Assembly: GCA_019137255.1 (NCBI GenBank)
Contig: WPDH01000538.1
Span: 1 to 27,425, forward strand
From: Corinectria fuckeliana
Taxonomy: Eukaryota > Ascomycota > Sordariomycetes > Hypocreales > Nectriaceae
DNA: 27,425 bases
Direction of reading: 5' to 3'
Part shown: piece by piece, positions 1 to 8,694 of the stretch
How the letters are laid out: each line of letters starts with the position of its first letter
How positions within the stretch are numbered: position 1 is the first letter of the stretch
Position numbers and translations under genes: made by a program
The notes under the pieces: model-generated
Database searches by the model: none
What the model saw: the letters and a program-made list of their open reading frames with translations, nothing else
Told to the model about the DNA's origin: nothing

Positions 1-648
1 CCAAGCAACCAAGCAACCAAGCAACCAAGCAACCAAGCAACCAAGCAACCAAGCAACCAAGCAACCAAGCAACCAAGCAACCAGCGAAGCCCTCAACCAG
101 CGAAGCCCTCAACCAGCGAAGCCCTCAACCAGCGAAGCCCTCAACCAGCGAAGCCCTCAACCAGCGAAGCCCTCAGCCAGCGAAGCCCTCAACCGGCGAA
201 GCCCTCAACCGGCGAAGCACCTCAGGCCGGCGAAGCACCTCAGGCCGGCGAAGCACCTCAGGCCGGCGAAGCACCTCAGGCCGGCGAAGCACCTCAGGCC
301 GGCGAAGCACCTCAGGCCGGCGAAGCACCTCAGGCCGGCGAAGCACCTCAGGCCGGGAAGCAACTCAGGCCTCGACAACTCAGGCCTCGACAACTCAGGC
401 CTCGACAAACCGGGCCTCGTTCAACCGGGCCTCGTTCAACCGGGCCTCGTTCAACCGGGCCTCGTTCAACCGGGCCTCGTTCAACCGGGCCTCGTTCAAC
501 CGGGCCTCGTTCAACCGGGCCTCGTTCAACCGGGCATCGTTCAACCGGGCATCGTCCAAGCGGGCATCGTCAAGCGGGCATCGTCAAGCGGGCATCGTCA
601 AGCGGGCATCGTCAAGCGGGCATCGTCAAGCGGGCATCGTCAAGGCGT
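1..648. repeat. Composite minisatellite with stepwise changing unit
   Basis: This is a continuous tandem array made of successive blocks. An 8-base unit (CCAAGCAA) is repeated 10 times at 1-80. A 16-base unit (CCAGCGAAGCCCTCAA and variants) runs 8 times over 81-208. An 18-base unit (CCGGCGAAGCACCTCAGG) runs 8 times over 209-352. A few transitional 15- to 17-base units follow, then a 15-base unit (CCTCGTTCAACCGGG) about 8 times over 415-534, and a 14-base unit (CATCGTCAAGCGGG) from 565 to about 648. Each block is a modified form of the one before it. The array is open on the left, so its full length is unknown. The short ORFs read through it are artefacts of repetition. Confidence 0.97.
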
Positions 649-765
649 TGTTTGTGACATAATAGCCCGATGGAAGATACGCAATGACAATGTTGTGCTT
701 GCCGATGCTCCCCAAGGTATATGCGTTCATGTCGACAGGTCCGTGGATGCTAGAACACATACGGT
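645..765 (-). pseudogene. Fragment of an NLR-type PNP_UDP (nucleoside phosphorylase-like) domain
   Basis: Read on the minus strand, about 40 codons include the strings NAYTLGSIGKHNIVIAYLPSG and then YYVTNNA. These match the conserved start of the purine-nucleoside-phosphorylase-like domain (typically YTLGxIGxHNVVIACLPxG) at the N-terminus of many fungal NLR-like proteins with NACHT and ankyrin or TPR regions. Nothing else of such a protein is present: there is no P-loop NACHT and no repeats. The homology stops exactly where the 14-base minisatellite begins, at about position 648. In intact proteins this domain is thought to sense a ligand or act as an enzyme in heterokaryon-type immunity; here it is a dead piece. 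The family assignment is from memory of the motif and is fairly secure; the left limit is well defined and the right limit is approximate. Confidence 0.55.
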
Positions 766-791
766 TGAACACAACTCTGTCCACGGACCTG
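736..791. repeat. Perfect 12-base inverted repeat
   Basis: CAGGTCCGTGGA at 736-747 is the exact reverse complement of TCCACGGACCTG at 780-791, with 32 bases between. It lies at the edge of the NLR fragment and could form a hairpin. It may be chance or a small footprint of a past rearrangement. Confidence 0.6.
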
Positions 792-1169
792 GGCGAACAG
801 CAATTGTTCGGTTGTTTGAAAGAGAGAAAAATACCTGGCGGCGCGCAATCTCCTCGTCCTCGGGAGTACTCCTCCACGCAGCTACGAGAATGTGGATGTC
901 GTTCAGCGCGGTACCCTCTTCAAGGCGCAGCTGAGGGACCGCCACCTCGACAGGCTCCACCAAAGCTTCTCCCATCTCTACAGAGTACCAAGGAGCGACA
1001 GCAATGACAAAGAAAGAGAAGACAATGACCGGACAAACAGAGGGGAGCGAAAGCAGCCGGACAAACAAGACCAAGCACCAAGGAAAACACCATCAAGAGG
1101 AGCGTGGGACACAGTGAAGGTGGTCAAGATAAACGGCATCCCCCAGTGGGGAACACTGGCCTAGAGGGC

Positions 1170-1905
1170 ATGGAATATAAGGGCCTGCCCGCTCACATCA
1201 GACGGGGTCCTCAACTTGAGCAGAGCTCTTTCGTCTCGTCTCCTACACGCAACCAGAGGTGAGTGCATCTTTCGATGCATTGGTCGCTTCGCTCCGGATG
1301 GCCTACGGCATATGTATACACAGACTAACACGTGCACAGGGTGAACACAGACACACCGTTGCCTTTCTTTACGTCTTCAAGAACACTCCAATCCAGTACG
1401 CGGGACGGAGCCGTCGAGGCCAGATACGCTTTGTATCGCATGGAGCGAGATCAGCGGGAGCAGGAGGAGGAGCACCGACCCTGGTATGTCAAGGTGACCT
1501 TTCGACAGACAGTCCAAGACCGTTTGTTGGCTCGGCGTGCGTATGTAAAGGGCATAGTAGTGGATGCCTTTTATATGACCCATCATTCGACATTGGGCAT
1601 ACAGAACCGAAAAGGTGCGTGGTTCGTCGATTTTACTTCGGAGCAGCATTGTCGCCGCGCGTGGCAGTGGGTAGAGCATGATGCCCGTCTTTCTTCTGTT
1701 GGGGACAAGTTTGGCTTTGCAAGGTATGTGTTTTTTTCTCTTTTGGTCCTGGGTTGGATTGAGCTAACCCGTTTTCGTTGACGGCAGGGCCGAGTTAGTT
1801 TCACCAGAGGCAGTGGTAACGGCTGTTTTATACGAGACGCGGAGTAGGTCGTCAGTAGGTCGGGACGTAGGTGCGGATAGCGTGCACTCTCCAGTTGTAG
1901 TATAA
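1170..1905 (+). CDS. Small three-exon gene of unknown function
   Basis: A spliced model gives 196 residues: exons 1170-1258, 1340-1723 and 1788-1905. Intron 1 starts GTGAGT and ends TGCACAG with a GACTAAC branch-like site. Intron 2 starts GTATGT and ends GGCAG with GAGCTAAC upstream. The reading phase is kept across both junctions (AG|G at each), which chance would seldom give. The protein is basic and charged, with stretches such as RPWYVKVTFRQTVQDRLLAR and KGAWFVDFTSEQHCRRAW; no signal peptide, membrane span or known domain is apparent. Uncertainty concerns the start: AATATAAG at 1173-1180 could instead be a TATA box, with transcription near 1200, intron 1 in the 5' UTR and translation from the in-frame ATG at 1440. 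I do not recognise a family. It could be lineage-specific or a piece of a mobile element. Confidence 0.5.
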
Positions 1906-2539
1906 TGAGACGGGAATAGCCTCAGGTTAGACCCTCCACATTGAACAGTAATTGCAGTTTATTTTGTAGTATATGACAGTAGAATGCGATTGACATGTAA
2001 GACCATTGTAGGACCCACGACTTCCAGAGTAGGTAGAATGACCAACTAAGGCCCCCAGAAGAGCGCAGCGATGTAGGGTGATCCCGAACGGCTCAGGCAG
2101 GTATGTGCAATCGCGTAGGGAAAGCCTCAATTGTGGATGGGGTCAACCAGAGTTGACGAGCGGCCGATTGAATCAACAAGACTGGCGAAATCTTTCGCCA
2201 TCATTTTGGATACCTAAAGTGATGAGAGCGTACTACAACCATGCCGGGTAGCAGGTTCTCAATTCCTTTCAATCCCAAGCGTAGTTCTTCTGCACTGGGA
2301 GTCGAAGAGTATTTTAGATGATGTGATGCCGCATCGACGCAATAAACTCGAACGGGTCCAGTGGAGCTGGAAGAGAAGGTCGGGTCTGGCTGGGCAACTG
2401 GGAGGTGCTGTAAGCAGGTTGGCGACAAAAGTTATACTCACCGTATTACCCCAGCATAACAGAGGGACCTCGACCACGAACCGACAGCGAATCTCGACAA
2501 ATGGCCGACACGGGACAAGGCAAAGGTGGCGACCACTCT
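1906..2539. other. Intergenic stretch without recognisable gene
   Basis: Between the small gene and the 3' end of the APH pseudogene I see no coding signature that survives comparison of both strands. Short ORFs here are antisense or random. The first part probably contains the 3' UTR of the upstream gene. Confidence 0.5.
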
Positions 2540-4143
2540 TCACGAGAGTGCAGTGGCGTTGAAGAAGAAGCAGGTATTGGCGTCTATGCCAAAGACACGT
2601 TTCAGGTCTTTGCCGTACGCACGATAGGCAGCTGTCGTCCTCTCGACTCAACGGCCGGAGTCTTGGCACCGGAGATTCGATAAAATGCCTGCAACACTCG
2701 TCAAACGCGTCGAAAATTGGGGACAGATACAGTTCGGCACAAGACTGTTCAGGGCGTTCATAGACTTGACACAAGGCCAAAACCACACTACCTTTGATGA
2801 CCATGCCTCGTTCATAATCTTGGCAAGCGATAGATGATGCTGCGCGATCGATTTGTGCTCCTCCTCCTCGAGGTTGCGCATGAATTCCCGTCTGACCTCT
2901 TTGAACTCGTCCACTGCGCAGCCGACGAGCCAGGAAGCAATATCAAGCATGGCTGCGGGCAGAGCGCATACCCATTCCAGGTCAATGAGACAGGTGAGGT
3001 TCCACTCATCGTCCAAGATGTTGCTGGCATGCAGGTCGGTGAGCTGAAGTACGAAAGGCCTGTTCTGCTGTTCCCTCCTGATATAGTGGTAAAGCGTGCG
3101 AAGGTCATGGCGGCCATTTTTCTCGGCAGGCTTCGTCGACGGCGCCAGGGTTTTCGTCCATCTCGCTAGAGTCGAGGTCTATTGCGCCAGGGTCGGAATC
3201 AAGGCGATTGTCCAGGAGAGTGAGCATGTCTGTCACATATTGTTCCGTACATGAGTATGTGTCGGTCGGTCTTATCGTCCTCGCCGTGCCTTCGTGTTCG
3301 AGCGTCGTGATGGTATGTGTCAATGGACGATTTGTCAACGTCACAGAGCAGTCGTCGTTGAACCGGAACGAGCCAATTCGCGGTTGGGAACTCGAGCCAT
3401 ACCTCGAAATAGCCGCTGCCTGCGGAGTGGATCGTTCCGATATCTCTCTTCATCCCATGTGTTGAAGAGCATCTGCCCTACGTCGGGGCCTACATGTTCG
3501 AGAATATATGCAGTAGGTAGACGGTAGTCGGTTGGGTTGGCAGTATATCGCAAAGGTGACGAGTATCGTAGAGTGGTGCAGAGATGACATTGCACGATCC
3601 GGAAGAGATGGATGTCCCAAGGGCGGTGCTTTTCATGGGCGAACTACAACTGTTAGGATTCCGCGAACACGGTGACGGGGATAGCTCGAACCCACATGGC
3701 GATTACTCAAGAACCCGAAGCCGTAGAGATGGGAGATGCGGGTGTCAGGACAGTTTTCCTGCATCCAAGTGTAGGCGCCCACCTCGCAACGCAACTTCTC
3801 GTCAACGGCGCCAGGAAATCGTCTTTCGGCAAGCTTGTACGGCGGGCAACACCGCAAAACGACCTTCCTGCGCGAGCTGCCCGACCGTACTTCAATCGGT
3901 ATGCAGACGTTGAAGCTGCCCTGAACCACTCATCTTGGGCGCAGCGATGCAGGCGTCGCGATGGTTGAGCTGAAGATGATGTCTGACAAGACAACAAATC
4001 GTATCCGTTCCCGCCGAAAGCGCATGGTAAAGCTCGTTCCGCGCGGGGACATGCGTCAGACGCTCGACGACGTTTATGTTCCGGTCGGCAGCCCACGCAT
4101 AGGTGACAAAACCTGCATCTTCAAGTTCCAGAGTTGCACCCAT
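2540..4143 (-). pseudogene. APH/protein-kinase-like phosphotransferase pseudogene
   Basis: The minus strand carries, in correct order but in changing frames, a nearly full-length ascomycete aminoglycoside-phosphotransferase-like (APH) protein. It starts at ATG 4143 (MGATLELEDAGFVTYAW). It continues with GSFNVCIPIEVRSGS and VDEKLRCEVGAYTWMQ (about 3920-3740), AHEKHRPWDIHLF and TAYILEHVGPDVGQML (about 3640-3480), and VTLTNRPLTHTI with TEQYVTDMLTL (about 3350-3240). The catalytic loop TDLHASNILDDEW and the metal-binding IDLEW follow near 3030-2975, then VVWFWPCVKSMNAL and the C-terminal YGKDLKRVFGID ending at TGA 2540-2542. At least four frame changes (near 3940, 3700-3640, 3390 and 3115) and an in-frame TGA at 2648-2650 break it; the sequence seems shortened after RLFRGMAR. 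Family members are abundant in ascomycetes and of mostly unknown substrate. The catalytic Asp in DLHASN is still visible, but the gene cannot make the protein. Confidence 0.85.
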
Positions 4144-4780
4144 GACTGAAGACGAAGGTTGGCGACAAGAGTTTCGCCCCGACTGTGACCGATTGGGTAC
4201 AGTATCCCACTCTCAGTCCGAATAGGCTTGGCGGATCTGAAAGTGATGACTTTGTCAAAGGCGGCGGGTTTGAACGCTTCATTTCCTCGGGCGGACCGCA
4301 AATCACTCGCTATGATTCCTCAATCAGTGGAATCAGCTATAAATGATGAGCCAGATTGAGAGATCAGGGAGTCAGCGGCGTCTCGGCCCTCATACTATAT
4401 AACCCAGCGTTAGTTGGTGCGATCCGAGTGCAGTTCGTCAGGTCGGACTCCTTTGACGACAGAGCGGGGGGAGCATGGAGAACTCCTCGATGAGATTCAT
4501 GGAGTTGATGTGCCGCTATCCATACACGTATACCCCTTCCCTCAAACGGATGGTGGGAGAGCCAGTGGTCCTTCTTCGACCTTCAGCTCCATCCGTATCA
4601 GCTGCGTTTCCGCCGCAGTTGAAGACGGAGTCGAGTCAGCAGTTGTTGGGATGTGTAACACAGACACGTCGACGTCGTGAAGGACGGTCTCGATACTGTT
4701 CGATCGGACATTGAAGCGCTCCGGAAGAGCAACAATGAGAAATCGGCCGCCCCATCTCTTGATGATGTAGACAATGATGA
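4144..4780. other. Intergenic stretch, no supported gene
   Basis: Open frames occur on both strands, none with a recognisable family or a convincing splice structure. ACTATATAACCC at about 4393-4404 resembles a TATA box on the plus strand, but no clear gene follows. Confidence 0.4.
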
Positions 4781-4782
4781 GA

Positions 4783-4920
4783 TCCTGGAGATGACGACGG
4801 CAAAGCAGATCCAGACGCAGACGCCATTGATGACGGGACCGAACCTGCCGAGCGGGTACGGCGAGTTCTTGACGTCCTCGCGGCGACGGACTAGGCTCAC
4901 CAGGACCGGCACGCCGTATT
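4783..4920 (-). pseudogene. Fragment of an amino-acid/GABA permease C-terminal region
   Basis: About 45 minus-strand codons read YGVPVLVSLVRRREDV and then SPYPLGRFGPVINGVCVWICFAVVI. This matches the segment between two late membrane helices of fungal APC-family amino-acid or GABA permeases (the usual form has a PxxLGRFGxxxNxxxxxW pattern). No other transmembrane helices of a permease are found next to it, so it is an isolated piece rather than a gene. Recognition rests on the conserved pattern and is moderate. Confidence 0.5.
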
Positions 4921-5009
4921 TATGGTCGAGATGGTCTGCACTTGCGACTCTCCGTATCCCACACGTTGCATCGCATAAGAATCCAGAATAACCATCCAGA
5001 CGGATCACC

Positions 5010-5870
5010 CCCAGCCTCTTCTAGAGGCGTGCTAGCCGTGGATGGTCGCATACGCTCGGCCAGACACTGACCAGAACACCTGAGCCAGATCCTGAGCCAG
5101 TTTCGCAGTATCGTGGACCACGGGCCCGAGTCCTTTCCGGAGCGCCCGCTTTTCCCTAGGAAGCGTGCCGGCAACGACGTTGAGGGGTATGTGAGAACTG
5201 GGATTCGGGGATAAAAGATAAGAAAAGAACCCGTGCCTCCGTTGCCACGGTATGCCGACAAGCAGACCAACTCCTCCCGGATCTTCTCCTTGGGAAGATG
5301 CGGTCGTGCATCGCCCGATCGAAGTAGCAAAACTCTTCGTCCGAGTCGGGAGCTGCCATCTCTAGCAAGGGTCCGATCACGGGCGAGACAAGCTCACTGG
5401 GGCCGATTGTTCTGTAGCTTAGAAGCCGCCCGATATTACTATAAAGTAAAATTAGCTTAGTATGGTAAGATTGAAGATAAATACTCTTACTAACCGAGCC
5501 AGCTCGTCGCAGTGGCATCCAGCTCGGGTCGGCTCAGCGGACCAGACCCAGCCGCGGCTGCGCTTGGCCTCGCGCTTCTCGGTGTGGTTGACGGGGACCG
5601 AGTTGACCGTGTTGACAATGTTGGACACAGCCAATTGTTCCCCGTCGGCTGCCATCTCGGCCGATACAATGCTCCTGGACCAAGGCCAACCGTGTCCTCC
5701 ATCTCCGGGATGCCGGTTGACGAACTGCGTGCAGGGAGTCCCGCGCGGCGTGGGAGCGAGGCTTGGCCGCTGCCGGCGGATGCGCCGCGGTACTTATTGT
5801 TGGAGCGATCGAAGAAATGCGGTCGCGTATGAGCGTAGTAAGCGTCCGCTTCGTCGTCCGAAAACAATGC
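5010..5870 (-). pseudogene. Decayed spliced gene of unknown family
   Basis: On the minus strand several stretches read like genuine protein. They begin with MFSDDEADAYYAHTRPHFFD (from 5867), then QLAVSNIVNTVNSVPVNHTE with KREAKRSRGWVWSAEP (about 5635-5540). A convincing intron runs from GTTAGT to CTACAG (about 5491-5413) with phase kept across it, joining DELAR to TIGPSELVSPVIGPLLEM. AAPDSDEEFCYFDRAMHDRI, EKIREELVCLSAYRGNGG and PLNVVAGTLPREKRALRKGL with VVHDTAKLAQDLAQVFW follow to about 5040. Two frame changes (near 5740 and 5300) are needed to join them, so the gene is probably dead. I do not recognise the family. It lies directly upstream of the permease fragment on the same strand, but nothing shows that they were one gene. 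Confidence 0.4.
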
Positions 5871-6119
5871 AGGGACCAGGTCAGAGGTCTATCGAAGCAA
5901 AGATGCCCCAACTCGTTTCACACCCGCTCGCTGGCGGCGTGCACGTCGCTGCTGTGACGAGTCACCCACGTAACTTGAAGGCGATGAAGCTTTCTGGAAA
6001 AGCCCAGGTTAAAGCGGAAGCACCCCCAAGCGCCCTCAAAGCCATTGCAAGTGCGGTGACGCTTGTCAAACTTGCGTTTCCAGGAGTCGATGGGGTGAGG
6101 GCGAATGTCTTTCCCACAA

Positions 6120-6306
6120 TTTTCCTATCGAATGATTTGATGCCAACTCCATTGTAGATACTCTTGCTGGCCAGGTGCAGGCATTGAAGGCTGGCCAGGC
6201 CCCCAAGCCCCGCCGTAATGACGATGACTCGGATGATGAGAGCGGTACTGAGGATGAAGAGGACGACGCCAGCGCGACGAACACGGATACCGAGGACGAG
6301 TCATAG
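6120..6306 (+). pseudogene. Acidic C-terminal tail of an unidentified gene
   Basis: A plus-strand frame reads FDANSIVDTLAGQVQALKAG followed by a run of Asp, Glu, Ser and Thr (PRRNDDDSDDESGTEDEEDD and on), ending in TAG at 6304-6306. An in-frame TGA lies just upstream of FDAN, at about 6133, in the context ATCGAATGA, compatible with a CGA-to-TGA change. The composition is that of a natural acidic tail. No family can be named and the upstream part is lost. Confidence 0.3.
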
Positions 6307-6409
6307 CGGGTTGCAGCCCACCCATAGCCGATAGGGTGTTTTGACGCGGGCTTCGATGACTCAAGCAGAGGGAAATGTGGGATACAAAGGCGGGGAGGGG
6401 AATCTTGGA

Positions 6410-6900
6410 ACACCACCCAGACACCTCGGCCGCTCCCCCTCCAATGATCCCATCCATCTTCACTGATCCTCGTCTGCGACTTGACACAGCAAGACTGGGA
6501 TTGGCAACCTGGGGTCCATCGGAGTCGTTAGGGGACGATGTACCCGGGGCTGAGGAAGGGGCCCGAGGATGGCAGGAGCTGGGCGATGGAGAGGAGTGGC
6601 AGATACTGGAAAGGGCCAATGACGGAGGCGAGGTGGACGTGGTGGGGAAGCAGGTTCGCAGAGGTCCAGGCAATGGGACACGCTCTTCTTCGTTCCAGTA
6701 AATGGGCGCGGGAAGGAGAATTTCGTTGTTGACACCCCGCTTCGAGCCTCCAAACGTGGGGAACAGGACCTTGGTGGACGAGACGGAAATGGGATTGATG
6801 ACTCCCTCCAAGCCCTGGAGGTCGGGCTAGTAGCACAAGTCGATCCAGAACCTCGGTTGAAATGCAGGGCGAGCTGGAATTCTGGTTCTCCTGTGAAGAA
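6410..6900 (-). pseudogene. CAP10-type (GT90-like) glycosyltransferase fragment
   Basis: The minus strand shows AFQPRFWIDLCY (about 6870-6830), a stop, then PDLQGLEGVINPISVSSTKV followed by LFPTFGGSKRGVNNEILLP and APIYWNEEERV (about 6820-6676). In fungal CAP10 proteins (related to cryptococcal capsule-associated and beta-1,2-xylosyltransferases) this stretch precedes a conserved WRG block. A degraded WRGSGRGV is visible in another frame near 6440. Both ends of the gene are missing and frames are broken. Family assignment is from pattern memory. Its 5' side abuts the oppositely oriented OPT fragment. Confidence 0.55.
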
Positions 6901-6984
6901 GCCAGGTTGACAGCAATCGTGGACGGATGAGAATGGATCTGATGATTGTCTGTCGTTGTGGCTGCATCGTCTGGACCATGACGA

Positions 6985-7222
6985 GGAGCCCGCGACCCAA
7001 GAAGAATTGGCCGACGAGTACTGCAAGTACAGCCCCATCTTCATGCCCGTCACCTTTGCCCTCAGCTACGGCATCTCCCTTGCCGTCATGAGCTGCGTGT
7101 CCACGTATATCTTCCTCAACCACTGGCGAGAGATCCTCGGCGCCTTCAGCCCGAGCCGCAAGAGGGACGTTCACGCCCGCTTGATCGAGCGCTACCGGGA
7201 CGTTCCCTGGTGGTGGTACGGC
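6985..7222 (+). pseudogene. Fragment of an OPT-family oligopeptide transporter
   Basis: About 75 plus-strand codons read EEYCKYSPIF-like sequence (actual: DEYCKYSPIFMPVTFALSYG), then ISLAVMSCVSTYIFLNHWRE, ILGAFSPSRKRDVHARLIER and YRDVPWWWYG. This is the well conserved OPT segment in which YSP.F followed by a membrane helix leads into a cytosolic loop with DVHARLM..Y..VP.WWY. Small-peptide proton symporters of this family are about 700-900 residues, so only about a tenth remains. The match ends abruptly at about 7222, exactly where sequence of another gene starts on the opposite strand. Confidence 0.75.
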
Positions 7223-7224
7223 GG

Positions 7225-7480
7225 CAAAACGGACAGCTCGTCGAGGAGCGGGACGGAACAGCTGGGGCAGTTGATGACGTCGTGGGCCACCTTGGACGCG
7301 TTGCGGGCGGCGTGCATGGCCGGGATAGCCTCTGGAGGTAGGCGGGAGAGGTTATCGAGAGCGAGGAAGAGGGAAGACAGGCAGCTGCAGCTGACGGTCG
7401 GGACGGGCGTACCGACGAGGGCAGTGGCAGCAACGGGGGCAGCGGCAGTAACGGGGACAGCGGCAGCGGCGGGGTCGACA
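7225..7480 (-). pseudogene. C-terminal fragment of a fungal Zn2Cys6-type transcription factor
   Basis: Minus-strand codons read CSCLSSLFLALDNLSRLPPE, AIPAMHAARNASKVAHDVIN and CPSCSVPLLDELSVLPP. The pattern C.CL.SL.LALD.L..LP followed by AR.A.KVAHDVI.CP.C is typical of the C-terminal part of one group of fungal C6 transcription factors (AflR-like regulators). No DNA-binding zinc cluster is found nearby. The fragment ends against the OPT fragment. It is preceded upstream by low-complexity GC-rich codons. Recognition is by motif memory, so the precise subfamily is unsure. Confidence 0.5.
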
Positions 7481-7529
7481 CGGAGCCGTCGGGGGATCCC
7501 TCCGACGACGCGGAAGGCCTACGAAGTAG

Positions 7530-7947
7530 TTAGCTACAGAACATGACGCACCGTATCGCCACAGGAGAAGTGAAACATACCAGAGCAGTTGGGGCTCGCG
7601 GGGTGGTAATGAAGGCGTTTTCGGGCGAAAGCAAAGGGCTCGTGAGATGTCGGCCGCATGCCGAGGGGACGAGGAAGTCCGGCAGAAACTCGACAGCACC
7701 TTCGTAGATGCTGAAAATGTGCTGGTGGACACCCGAGTTGGACGGAGCATCGTATGTTGGCGCGATGAAGCGCGATCCAGGCTTGCCGAAGAGCGTCTCG
7801 AACGGCCACGAGCGTGTCGTCCTCTTCATCGCCGCGGTCCGACTTGACGCCGTGCCTGTGCGCGCCAGGCAGCTGCTGGGCGAGGATGGGCTCGTTAGGC
7901 AGAAACTCCGCTGTATTCCATCGCGCTTGCCTTGACATTGTCAGCAC
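7530..7947 (-). pseudogene. Possible decayed coding sequence, family unknown
   Basis: Two overlapping minus-strand frames have protein-like composition: TAEFLPNEPILAQQLPGAHR with HGVKSDRGDEEDDTLVAVRD, and after a frame change SWPFETLFGKPGSRFIAPTY followed by DAPSNSGVHQHIFSIYEGAV and EFLPDFLVP. They could belong to one broken gene. Nothing in them is recognised, and there is no clear intron structure. It is listed because it fills an otherwise empty interval. Confidence 0.25.
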
Positions 7948-8265
7948 TGCTACTTATGGTCAAAGCGAGCAAGATTGGCACCAGACCTACCCTGCAGTAG
8001 AGCAAATCCAGACAAAATCGCACTGATTCCTGCAAGAATGCCGCCACCGTCGATTGAGACACGTTGAATGTTTAACCCCCGCATTGCAGTAGACGGAGAT
8101 GGCAATTCCACTGCCCGGTTGTCTTGAGTTGCACCAAAATGTGGTGGTCTTGGTGGGGGTTATCCCCATGTATTCTTTCACCCGCCCGCTTGCACGCCAA
8201 TCTCCAGGCATATGCTGCCGTCTACGTCGAGGGTCCAATCCGGAATAAGCCATCCATTGTTATGA

Positions 8266-8400
8266 TGACACGGGCTTTAGCTTGTTAGCAGTAATACAGT
8301 AAAACAACCGGGTATCCACTCGCTCGTCTATCCCGTAGTACCAAGAACTCCCGAGCGCTTCTGAAAGCTTGGCAATCGAGCAGTAAACGAGCAATGTGGC
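8266..8400. repeat. Copy 1 of a dispersed repeat (second copy at 26092)
   Basis: About 130 bases beginning TGACACGG and containing AAAACAACCGGGTATCCACT and CGCTCGTCTAT recur in the same orientation near the right end of the window. On the minus strand both copies encode the similar string YGIDERVDTRLFY, which may be a coincidence of conserved DNA or a small conserved peptide. This copy differs from the other largely by C-to-T and G-to-A type changes (for example CTTTAGCTTGTTAGCAG versus CGTCAGCTTGTCAGCAG). It is probably the end of a transposable element. Confidence 0.8.
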
Positions 8401-8690
8401 GGCTGACGATCTCCCTCGAGCAGCCAGCCGGCATTCGGGGGCGGGCACACACTTCCTTTGCGGACCCTAAGGCTGATACACTAAGATGGCGAGTACATTG
8501 CTACGCACCTAGATTAGGTGATGAGAGAAGTCCCGACAATATCCCCAAGTACCGACCGCAACATCGCACTGACAGCCTCTAGGCCTAATGCGCGGCACTT
8601 ATCAAGGTACCTTTCCTGTCGCTCTGATAGTACTGAAAGAGTGGAATGAAAATGGATCGGTACGGCCAACCTGCCTTAGGGTCGCAAAGG
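8400..8690. other. Intergenic stretch without recognisable content
   Basis: Only short shadow frames are seen. It separates the dispersed repeat from the CA-rich tandem array. Confidence 0.4.
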
Positions 8691-8694
8691 GATA

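Noticed and set aside
205..408. Minus-strand ORF of repeated LRCFAG units in the minisatellite
   Set aside because: It is only an 18-base (six-codon) repeat read as codons. There is no promoter or natural start, and the neighbouring blocks do not keep the frame.
1..648. CRISPR-like or telomeric array
   Set aside because: The repeats are directly adjacent without unique spacers, and no TTAGGG-type telomere unit is present; it is a minisatellite.
5462..6157. 231-codon plus-strand ORF
   Set aside because: It overlaps a minus-strand gene with protein-like segments and a phase-consistent intron, its composition is not natural, and it has no family resemblance.
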